64,000 bases of DNA from Omphalotus guepiniiformis. Lineage: Eukaryota > Basidiomycota > Agaricomycetes > Agaricales > Omphalotaceae. A program made the translations under genes and the position numbers. Of this stretch, positions 10,514-19,959 are shown piece by piece. The DNA lies in assembly GCA_028554645.1 (NCBI GenBank), contig JAQOOI010000079.1, forward strand, positions 62,001-126,000, read 5' to 3'. The first letter of the stretch is position 1; each line of letters begins with the position of its first letter. A model generated the notes under the pieces. The model searched no databases. It was not told the DNA's origin and saw only the letters and a list, made by a program, of their open reading frames with translations.

Positions 10514-10981
10514 AATTCACAACTCGTTTAAGATTCTGTATTGTTGTCCGTGTTACGGCTGGAGAAGTGTAACTAGTTTCAAGCAATTTATGTATTACGA
10601 ATTTCCCGAAGATACTGTTTCCAGCCAGAGGGAGAAATATCAATGTGTTCTTCAGGATATCGACGATTCTAGAGGAACAGTCATTTCTCGTGTCACGAGA
10701 CGAGTATTATCACTGTTTGTGCCAAGCTCCTAGAACCAGCCCTCGGCTCCGTTCGTGAGGAGACTCTCTATTAGGATAGTGGACAGGAGTGTAATATATC
10801 ATGTGTCATCAGTTTACCATCCAATCATATTTTGGTGAGTACTCTTGCAATCTGATTGGGTTTTAGGAAAAGCTCTTGACAAACAACCCATAACTATACT
10901 GTGGTGAGACTTGTTTGACTTGGAGCGGATGTCTTTCGAAGGATACTGAGATACCGAGATGTCGTAGAGAGGTAAAAAAAA
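10514..10981. other. Intergenic, no gene seen
   Basis: No exon-like open segment with credible splice sites found. A few CCAAT/CAAT-like motifs (near 10820) could belong to the next gene's promoter. Confidence 0.35.
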
Positions 10982-12050
10982 ATGGGATGTCTGGGCTGTG
11001 GCGGGCCTTGCAATTTGTGCTCGCTATATTATCGAGGGCTGATTGTAGGAGCCTCAGGCGTGTTTATGCGTGCCTCCCCTTGTATATCTTGCAATTTGAC
11101 GGCTGGTGCGTACGGCTTCCGGTGGTCCGAGAGGGGTGAAGACAGAGGTGAGGGGAATCCTGTGGCTATGTTCGAATGTAGGATCAGCGGCGAGCGGGCT
11201 ATTAACGAGTGGGCTATCAACGAGTATCGCCATAGGATTGCGCTCGGGTGTGGAGAGATCATGGATGGATCGGAGAAGTTGAATGAGCAGTTCTCTTATG
11301 AGCAAATCCTCGAGAGAGAGAGGGGCGTGTTTGGCTCGTTCCGGCTTGTTGTCTTTCCTTGTTCTGACCCACCCTTTCAAATTTTCTGCAGTAGATTAGG
11401 CACAAGGAAGTCTCACAGCAGCGGCAGAGTAAGTTCCTCAACATTCCACTTTTCAGACCCAACCCAAAGTCGAGCCTGGCTCTTTCTGCCAGCTCTTCTC
11501 TCTTCTCTCAACACGACACCGAATGCCCCGCTCATTACCATCGTTATTGGCCAAAACTTCAATGCCTTTGCCCAGTTTCCTGTAGAGCCTAATCTGCCCC
11601 AGAGTGCCGAGACCCAGCTTCTGCATGTTGGGCGGGCGGCGCTAATTCACCTCGTATACAATTTCGAACGTGCCGAAATAAAACAGAAAGACCGAGTGTA
11701 TCATTATGCGAGATGCTGGAGCTGGGGGGATCAAACAAGGAACTGGACTAAGAAGCAGCTTGTTCGGGGGTTAGTTTCATTTCCTGTCCCTATCCCATTC
11801 TTCTTTCCTATCCTGCCCTTCCTTTGCTCGTCTTCCTTCACTCCTTTTTCGCCGGAATCATAAGGTCGTATCTAGCCTACCAAAACATTGTTTTCAACAA
11901 TGCAGGTACTATACAGTGGAAGAAGCTCCAAATGCATCTGTATCGCCCTCCATGCACAACCCAAACGGGACGATGGCTGGTCAACTGATGTCTGCTGCCA
12001 CTCGTATAGTCGTGGGGCACTCAATACGAGAATCATCACCATCATTAGGT
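10982..12050 (+). CDS. Hypothetical protein, weakly supported
   Basis: A 293-codon open stretch (10982-11863) whose C-terminal part (about 11450-11770) looks coding: PLITIVIGQNFNAFAQF, AALIHLVYNFERAEIKQKDR, HYARCWSWGDQ. A likely donor after QLVRG and an acceptor CAATGCAG near 11905 join it to YYTVEEAPNASVSPSMHNP, which stays open to about 12050. The N-terminal 130 residues are cysteine-rich and of uncertain coding status. I recognise no family. It may be a decayed gene; the true start is unknown. Confidence 0.3.
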
Positions 12051-12249
12051 CATGTCTAATTTTGCGAGCGGGAGTGGAACATCATCGAAACAATCCGGGC
12101 TGATGAGGATGAGGGAGACCAAGCTGGGGGGATATGGCGCATCCAGATAGCAGGAGGCCTGTCATGGTTAATAAGACGTGGAAAAGACGCGGGCTGCTGG
12201 ATAAATTGGGGGTGTAGGTTCAAGTGTGAATGAATATAGGCGTTATTCC

Positions 12250-14300
12250 ACATTTAGTTATGCTTTGACTTCCTTCTGTCCAACGTTGGGCAAGCCCATG
12301 GTGTTAGCCGCATTGGCTGCCTTAATATCCACCTCACTGATGTGTGGGTTGCCATAATAAATGTTCTCCGCGATAGAGACGTGATTGGCTTGTTGAGTAA
12401 CAACCGAGACGTGTGTTCGGAGATGATCGACTTCGTGCAAGACACGTCCATTGAATCAACGTGGACAGAATCGGAGGAAGGCTCGTATATCGTTGCAGGA
12501 GCTGGGCAACGGTAGATTTGCCATAGCCTGAGGAGCCAACGAGAGCGACGGTCTCGCCAGGTGCGATGATGAAAGAAATGTCCTTGAGGGCAGGCGCATC
12601 GGGGCGAGGAGGGTAAGCGAAGACAAATTCCGGAATTCAATGCTGATCAAACCTGCATTGAGAGGAGGTCGCAGGACATCCTTGGATTCGGAGTTGAGCG
12701 TGGGCAGTTAAAGACAGAACGTGAAGCTCCGTCGCAGCCTGTAACCTGAACTGAACGAGCGGTTCTGTTAGCTAATAGTCAGCATCACATCTTCGAGCGA
12801 TGCAAAGATATGACTTACTGAAAGCCATCAACTGAGCGCCAATAATAACGGTGAATACCACCAAAATCCAATATCTGCAAATGGCGCAGGTATAACGCCG
12901 TAGAACAAAAGTGATTCAGCAGCGTAGATGAGACAGGCAACACCATTTCCTTTGATGAAAGCGCCTTCGACCCCATGTTGAACGGATGATCAACCGCAAG
13001 ATCAACACGAGTCTGGAAGAGAGGGGTAAAGCCGCACTCATATGGAGCCGGTGTGAGAGAAAATCTGGATCAAATTATGTTAATTCAAGCATTATGTAGC
13101 GATAAGGGAGAAACCAACCTCATAGTACACCCCAGCAACTCTTTCCCTGCCCTTCCTCAAACGCCTCTCCGCGTCGACCACGAATCTCGCCTGAACATGC
13201 ATGACCCCAGCAAATATAGGCGCAATCGCTAATTTCCACGAGCGATACTGTTCGCGCCAGTCTCGAAAAACTTTTTGCTCTGTCCGAGAAGCATCTCTTC
13301 ATTTCATACCTGCTTCCCTCATCCTTTCAACCTAACTTAAACATCAGAGCAAAGTTCAGTCCCATCAACACTCCATCGAGAGCAGCTATACCCAGAACGA
13401 TACCTCCGAAGATGTTGATCGTTCGTGCATCTTGTGCGCCTGTACTCACTGTGAAAAAGGAGCTTATAAAGGAGGGATGAGACGACAGGTGTTATGGCAC
13501 CCGAAAGGACGCAGATGTACCGGGCACAAGGCCCTACTTGGACGGGATGAAGGGTAGGAGCTTACGGACAACAGTGCGGAAGGGAATTTCAGCTGTGGAT
13601 GCAGCAGCAGTTCTCTGTTGTATGTGAGTCAAGAAATATGATGGCGAGGATTGGCCAACAGAGCAGCGAAGGACTCGCTCTCAATCTTGGTTAGCTTCAA
13701 CATGAGTCGTGAGTTCCTCGAAAGTCAGCGTATGATTGACGAGGATCAGGAGGAGGCACAATATTCTGCTATATGGCAAGTATAGAGTAGATAGTATGGC
13801 AGGTATGGCTCTATGCACCCTGCAGTTCTGCAGCCTTTCCCAATTGAACTGCACTTACACCCAAGTTCGCGGGACCACTGACAGCGCTATCGAGAGGACG
13901 TTCATGCCGGTGCCTAATACAATCTTGCTCGCCGCGTATTCCAGTAGCAGGGGATTGTCTTCGTCAAGGACAGGACAGGGAAGGGGGTAGGGCCAGAGGG
14001 GATTGCAAAGTTCATAGGAGCTTCAAAAGCCGTACCGATTCCTACCAATCTCCTCGCCCATTACGGCTTCAAACTCCACGATGGGTGTCATATCAATTGG
14101 CATTCTTTCTCTACGCTCTCCTCCCGTTCTATCATCCATCTCGCTTTCGTCTTCTTGCCAAAGGTGGCTGTTCAGCCCAATTCGGTTCTATATGCTCCGC
14201 AGTCGTTCAGCTGCGTCTGTCGTCTGGCGATCATCGTGTCGCGCGTGCAGACGCAGATGTGTACGATGATGGAACTGAGGGGAAATAGGTTTGGGAGGGT
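12250..14300 (-). pseudogene. Ste6-like ABC exporter, second half (TMD2-NBD2), decayed
   Basis: Reading down the minus strand, pieces of a full-size ABCB exporter appear in order but in shifting frames. Transmembrane segments: ICVLSGAITPVVSSLLYKLL near 13490, then INIFGGIVLGIAALDGVLMG near 13400, and a later one near 12900 (GNGVACLIYAAESLLFYG). The second nucleotide-binding domain has ISIEFRNFVFAYP, Walker [10 protein letters not shown] near 12525, and a Q-loop region [20 protein letters not shown] near 12370. It ends near 12250, before any signature motif or Walker B. The pattern resembles fungal Ste6 (a-factor exporter) proteins. Several frameshifts and the missing C-terminus mark it as a pseudogene. 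The matching first half lies at 55450-57880. Confidence 0.7.
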
Positions 14301-15024
14301 TGTGGAGATTTAGAAACAGGTTGAGGCGCTTCTGGGTGAGGTTATAGAGTATGTTAGGGAGCGATTACAGGGACAGCAAAGAGGGGAGAGGGAGATGGTA
14401 TGGGGACGGGTGTGGGGAATGGAATGAGAACGACGACGGAAGGTACTGGAATGGGCGCTGGATTTCGTAAGTCTATTGTGTACATTTTCCTTCAATTTGC
14501 TGAGATATTATGTGATAATATAGGTTTATCACTAACGAAGTGCCTCCTTGGCTTTCAATGCATGGCACGGTGAACAGTGATTAAACTGAGCATTAACCTC
14601 GAGAGTTCGAGATTAAAGCCAAGCTGACCATGTGAATAAGCCGGACCATGCGAACTTGAAAGCAAACATTAGAGTGCCTCGCAGGAGTGTGGACTGTAAC
14701 AACTATGCCATCATTGACAGCTCCTGCTCCCACAGGAGGTGCAGTGATAGAATAGATACTGGGAGGCGATACTGGGAGGCGAAAAAGGACACCCAGAAGG
14801 GGGGACTGCTACACGATCAGGGTATTTGGGCAATGGTGAGTCGTTGGATGACCACTCATGTATGCACGTGGTGAGGCGAGGTTGGGTTGGGGAATGTATA
14901 GAGGGAATATCGTTAGGCTCAAGGAATGAAGTGATTGGCGATGCGATTGTGGGTAAGCGTCTAAAAAAGAGATGTGGCGTATACACCAGGGGTCATGGAG
15001 TATATCGAATCCCTGCCCACTCCT

Positions 15025-15990
15025 TCAGGAAGTGTCATGAATGAGCGAGATGAAGAAGAGTTGCTCCATTTCTGTCACAGAGTGAATGTCAGCTCTTGAC
15101 GCAGAATATGATGGCGGCACGGGAGGAGGAGGAAACATGTAGTTATTCAGCGGCTGATAGTACAAGTCGAGTTCGATGCCGCCATCGGCTAGAGGAACAG
15201 AAGAGCTCAAAGCTTCCTTCGAGTTCTCATTGCGAGACGGATTGGCGGGCTCCTTGTAATACACAGGGAGCGAATCTTCAGTGAGGTTCAGGTATTACAG
15301 CTGAAAAATCACAAAGTCAGGAAACCTCAACACTCCAATCAATGATCTACATACCTTTGTATCGCAACGGTTCCACTTCTGACTTCTGCCCGTTAGCGAG
15401 GGATGATAACCCAACTTTCGCAAAGAGCCCAGAATCCGCGCCTGTAGTTCTGAGCGCCAAAGTCTGCAAACCCAAACAACGTGGAAAAGAGAGACGAGCA
15501 GGCAACAGGAAGCCAGCGCCTCAATTCAACCGAAGTAGGGAAGATGACTCCTGCATGGCCATGTAAGGGAAGGCAGTGAACCTGCCTGAAATCAGAATGT
15601 TGCGTCGCAGGAGATCCAAGGGCCAAATTGAGGTCCTTCAGTCCAATATTAATCGTATAAGTGGTAAGCGGTACGCTACAGCAGCACGTTATGCATTAAG
15701 GCTAGGATAAGGAGCGTGAGGCGGAAATATCCGAATCGGCTCGCATTCATCACGACAACTCACCGGCAACAAAGGCATGCCTTCTCTGAAGTGGGGCTGA
15801 GGTTTTCTGCGGGGCATAAGAGAGGTGGTTCAAACGGACGATGTTGATGACTAATAGAAATTTCTGCATTTCTCATTATGTGAACAGAATGTTACACTGC
15901 ACTGTCACGTTGAAAGAATTCGTACAGTATTTCAAGCAGCCTTTGACATTGTTTGAAATGGATGGAAAGACGACAGTATAATTGTCAGAC
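15025..15990 (-). pseudogene. STE3-type pheromone receptor remnant (TM5-TM7 and tail)
   Basis: Minus-strand pieces match the C-terminal third of fungal STE3-family GPCRs: NASRFGYFRLTLLILALMHN (TM5 side, near 15740), VPLTTYTINIGLKDL near 15660, a loop, then VELRRWLPVACSSLFSTLFG followed by FADFGAQNYRRGFW (TM7 and its exit, near 15450). A tail rich in Ser/Pro with SLPVYYKEP follows after a probable intron (15240-15025). The STE3 family binds lipopeptide mating pheromones at the plasma membrane; some basidiomycete members are non-mating paralogues. TM1-TM4 were not found, and there is a frame break between TM5 and TM6, so this copy is broken. It is on the same strand as the neighbouring Ste6-like half. 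Confidence 0.65.
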
Positions 15991-16036
15991 GAATCCCGTG
16001 TATTGAACTTCAATTCTAATCTATCCTTTCACTTTG

Positions 16037-16670
16037 TCAAGCATGGTTCATCGTTCTCAGATAAGCGATCGTTGCATCGAGAATCCTTATGTTGTCGTCC
16101 TTTGCGGCCTAAGATAACGCGATGAGTACAGTATTTAGTCATGTCGCGATGTGTTCAAAACGTACGAGAAGTCTCTTCACTGTTTCAATCGTACCCGATT
16201 GTGCCGCCTGAATAAAACGCGTTAGTTACAGCGTCTAGATCTTATATGTTCAAACGTACAATGACTTGGCGGAGCTTCCTATGCTCTTCAATCACTTCCC
16301 AGAGTGGCCAAGACAATCCAGAATCCTCCTGCAAGCTATCAACGAGAGAAGTTTGTTCCAATCCCTGTTTGGGTCAAGTGCAAGAATCCCAGTGGCACGG
16401 TTAGCTCAGAAGCAAGGAAAGACACTGACGAACAACGTACAATGAGTTGGCGGACCATCATATGCTCTGCAATCAATTCACAGAGCGCGAAGGATAAGTC
16501 AGGGTTTTTCTTCTTCATGATATCGACGAGAGAGGTTCGTTCTAATCCCTGAAGTCGGAAGGTCGATTCAGTGAAGGAATCCCAGTGGCACGGTTAACTC
16601 AGAAGCAAGGAAAGACAAACATCCCACTTACTTCCTGGCCAGATGATTGCGCTTCCTCAGGAGTATTCAT
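16037..16670 (-). CDS. Five-exon small protein with tandem exon duplication
   Basis: All junctions are GT-AG and phase 0. Exon 1 is 16670-16632 (MNTPEEAQSSGQE). Exons 2 and 3 are two related units, GLERTSLVDIMKKKNP... and GLEQTSLVDSLQEDSG..., each ending in an RQ(L/V)I helix before a GTACGT donor. Exon 4 reads AAQSGTIETVKRLL, exon 5 AAKDDNIRILDATIAYL then RTMNHA-stop. The product is 121 residues. The intron between exons 2 and 3 and the one before exon 2 are also related (both contain GTGCCACTGGGATTC), so the duplication unit was exon plus intron. The AA..G..E.VK.LL pattern recalls an ankyrin helix, but that is weak. Function unknown. Confidence 0.6.
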
Positions 16671-17082
16671 CTTTAAGAAACTAAAAGTAGAGGTGGTGTA
16701 GAGATAGTGGTGTACTTGGTGGGGGATGAATGGCAGAGAATGAAAGAATATCCCGAATATCCTAAAAGGTACGAGGCCTCAGAGTCAAAGAACAAAGAAC
16801 ATCACCTACACGTGTCCGTACCGTTTACTTTGCACGAGTGCAGAGTATGACAGCTCTGAGTTGTTGAGATGTGCGCAGTGCATCTCGCGGCTGTCCCTCT
16901 CACAATCGCAGTTGACGATGAGACAGCTACTAGCAATGCTCGTTCAGTCGTAGTGGTCAGGCCTTCTAGTTAGTTTCTCTAAAGAAGTCGACGGCTGAGC
17001 CTGGGCCTAGTCATTCAGCGAGATGCCTTTGGGACGATATCGACAGCTGAGTGTAACAGAACTTTGACCGCTAAACAAAGCT

Positions 17083-17405
17083 TTGATTTGTCCGGAAAAG
17101 CGATTTGCCATAGAACCTAGGATGGCTTCAGCGTACACCTTGTCGAGCGCAGAAACACCGGACGATATTTCTGTTAGACACATGTCGGTCCAATGCACTG
17201 CAGAGGCTATCGGTGAGTCGCCTGATCGAAATCAACTCCACCCTTACCTTGCAAGCGCCAGCCAGGGCGCTTATGCCCTGCATAACGACATAACGATCTT
17301 GGCTCTGGCAAGGGAGTCATAAGCTTAAAAATAAGCTGGGAAGAGGCAGTGAGAGCATAGACACGAACGGTGCGGTCGGTGACTGCCGATTTTCATGGCA
17401 CTGTG
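17083..17405 (-). pseudogene. Fragment of the MYND-finger gene
   Basis: The minus strand matches the third and fourth exons of the MYND gene at 29378-31416, including the intron between them (GGTAAGGGTGGA against GGTAAGAGTGGA and a shared TCTGCAGTGCA/TTTGCAGTGCA acceptor). It carries stops and an inserted stretch in the MYND region, and breaks off after GQIKAL. Because the intron is present it arose by DNA-level duplication, not retrocopying. Confidence 0.75.
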
Positions 17406-17477
17406 ACTGAGTTGCGAGCGCCTACGCGCACAGGCGCTTAGTGCGTGCTCTTGATGTCATCAATAATACTGTAGATA

Positions 17478-17721
17478 CAGTGAACGCGACAATTGATGTC
17501 ACTACCAAAAAAGGAAAGGCTGCTGGGAAACTCCGCTATCCTCAGTGTACCCCAACAAAAAGTATCAGTACTGAGTGGCAAATTTTTTTTCCATGTTCCA
17601 AAAAATTACAGCAAGAATCAGATACACTGTCACTTCAATCTGCCCTAAGAAATTTTGCTAAAAGCATGCAATATTGACCACCTTCCTTTTTAGGTAGTGA
17701 CATCAATTGTCGCGTTCACTG
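17478..17721. mobile_element. MITE with long terminal inverted repeats, TA target site (Tc1/mariner type)
   Basis: Both ends read CAGTGAACGCGACAATTGAT then GTCACTACC inward, followed by a less perfect A-rich block (AAAAAGGAA), giving inverted repeats of about 39 bp with one or two differences. The element is 244 bp and is flanked by TA on both sides (17476-17477 and 17722-17723). It has no transposase. A TA duplication and CAGT-type ends fit the Tc1/mariner superfamily. Confidence 0.8.
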
Positions 17722-17723
17722 TA

Positions 17724-18602
17724 TGTACTGTCAAAGTCAATTAATTCCTGGGGAAGTCACTACGTACACTGTTTTGGCCGAGCTTATTGAGCCCGGGGCC
17801 GGGGGTCGGCCACCAGCCACCAGGCCATCATTCCCATCCTGTCTCAGTCTGTATTACTATATATTCGTTGTGCGAAGAGATTCATTGATGACCGAGCTCA
17901 AGATCTGCTCGCTGCTCGCGGTCTCTCGTGCACACTCAGCTTTTGCACAGTCCTTTCCTGCAGGGCTACTACAATACAACCAGTGGCAGGATGTGCGAGA
18001 GTCTGCTTGAGTAGTGTTCTGGCCGAGCTCTCGGTCAACCGGAAGAAGCGAACCCAGGGCTATCCTGCATGCTGCCACGGTCTTCTATCTTTCATGATTA
18101 TAGAAAGCATCGCCAATCCAACTTGAATCTCTACCCTCTCCTTTCTACCCTCAACTTTAAGATCGGCGATATGTCTACTTCTCAAGGTTTTCCTATTCTC
18201 TGTATACTATACCGAGCATGCGCGACAGATGGTTTTCTGCGGCAACTCTCTTACGATAGATGAATCAAGTAACCTGATGCCAGAAGTTCGACTGCTGCTC
18301 GTGACGGTGAAGTTCTCCAATTTCGTCTGAGACGAGGTTCCGCAACAGTGCTCAAAAAGCATCCCGATTATCCAGGCAACTCTGTACCGCCGAATATCCT
18401 GCGCCGAGGCCCTAGGCCAAATAGCTCTGTGTTTTACCAGTCCCTCTTCATAATTACTGAAATGTGGAGACGATTCATGGATAGCAAGGTGAAACCGGCG
18501 CGGTTATCCGGAGAATTCTTTGTGTCTTTGTGCAGCATCGCCATATAAATACCGTTGGTCGTCCACGCATTTCGCCCAAATCCACGTCTACCTGAAATAC
18601 CA
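17724..18602. other. Intergenic, no gene seen
   Basis: No supported exons. Contains short direct repeats around GGCCGAGC (17777 and 18022). The last 60 bp hold a likely promoter (ATATAAATAC at 18542) of the following gene. Confidence 0.4.
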
Positions 18603-19907
18603 ATGCCTTACAGTAGCCAAGAAGTTCCGTATGACTCTACACAAAATACCCTGGTTCGTTTTGACACATTAGCCTCAGTGGCTGATCTCGACGAGGCCCC
18701 CGCGTGAGTATTGCCTGTTTTTATCCCAATCCTCCAATGATCAACACTCTTCTAGTTTGGAAACAGAGCTTGCACCTCACCTTAAAATCAGCAACAATAC
18801 TGTCTCCATTATATCCAACCCCTCTCGCGATGTCGCGATTGTGGATTTTGCTAGTGCCACCTCTTGTTCCACCAACACAGACGGCGCCCAACGCGGACTC
18901 GTCTTTGTTGAATCCGTCGCCTCTCATGGTTTCGCGATTGAGGCTTCCACTAGTGCTACCTCTGCTGCCACCGATGCGGACGTTGCCCACAATGGTGTCT
19001 TTGGTAAATCCGTCGCTGCTCATGGTGTCGCAATTGGGGCTTCCGCTAGTACCTCTTCTTCCACCGACATGGACATCGTTCGCAATAGTCTTGCCTCTGA
19101 TGAGTACGTCTCTTCTCAGGTCGTCGCGACCTGGGCTTCCGCTAACTGACACGTGTGTTACCCACGACAGTCTCATCTCTGTTCAATCCGTCCCGTTTTG
19201 CAAGATTGAAGTACCCGCTAGCACTGACACGCAAGAACATGCCACTTCCGGCGCTGTGACGGGAGTTATCGCTTCTGTCGGTACCCCAACGGACGCGAAC
19301 AAAGTAGAAGACGGAACAATGTACGTATTTGGCTACCGCCTCAACACCGTGCTCGTTGTTCACGTAGTAACTGCTTAGGATTCTTCAAGGAATTATTTAC
19401 GATACATCTCCCTTATCAGAAGCGATAAATGTCATCAAGAGAGTGAGTCAAATGTCTGTATGCTTTGAGTCATATCCAACTTTCTCGTCGCAGAAATTTG
19501 CTACTCGCAACCCCTTTAAAGAATTGAAGTGCCGCAAAGTTATCAACAGGAAATGGATGACACGGTGGTTTACATTGCTAAGTGCTGGGCAGCTTACCGC
19601 TCCACCTGCCAGCTTGCCACCTGGCCACCCGGGTTTGCATGATCTAGACCTATTTGTTCATGCCGATAGTAATGCGTTGGAGTCGATTGACCCTACCACG
19701 AATGACGTTTTTGGCGTCGTCTTGGATTGCTTCACCTTCTGGATATGGGATTCGGAAAAACAGAATTGGGATACCATATACTATGGCGCGATCCGAGATA
19801 TTGAAGGACAGACTTATGCTCTCACTGTCAACCGAGGCTATGAGCTCGCGTGGGTGAAAGAAAGGACAATGAAGCAAGCCGGACGTTTTCATAGAATGAC
19901 AACTTGA
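18603..19907 (+). CDS. Five-exon orphan protein with internal repeat
   Basis: Exons: 18603-18703, 18756-19103, 19171-19320, 19379-19442, 19494-19907. Donors are GTGAGT, GTACGT, GTACGT, GTGAGT and all phases agree, giving 358 residues. Exon 2 encodes about three copies of a 32-33-residue repeat rich in Ala/Ser/Thr (for example SVASHGFAIEASTSATSAAT), and the donor of intron 2 falls inside the last copy. The C-terminal part is more globular: NRKWMTRWFTLLSAGQL, DLFVHADSNALESIDP, VLDCFTFWIWDSEKQNWDTI. I recognise no family. The TATA-like box at 18542 and the clean splicing support a functional gene. Confidence 0.65.
18835..19135 (+). repeat. Tandem 96-99-bp coding repeat
   Basis: Units begin at GCGATTG/GCAATTG-like positions 18835, 18934 and 19030, with a partial fourth from 19126 that lies in the intron. 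Spacing is 99, 96 and 96 bp. Confidence 0.75.
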
Positions 19908-19959
19908 AACTAGATATATTGAGTTTGTAAATAAATTGTCTATTCAAGATCTATATGCT

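Noticed and set aside
8000..18000. Search for lipopeptide pheromone precursor (short frame ending CaaX) near the STE3-like remnant
   Set aside because: Scanned by eye only; no short ATG frame ending in Cys-aliphatic-aliphatic-X was convincingly seen. A systematic scan is needed before saying none exists.
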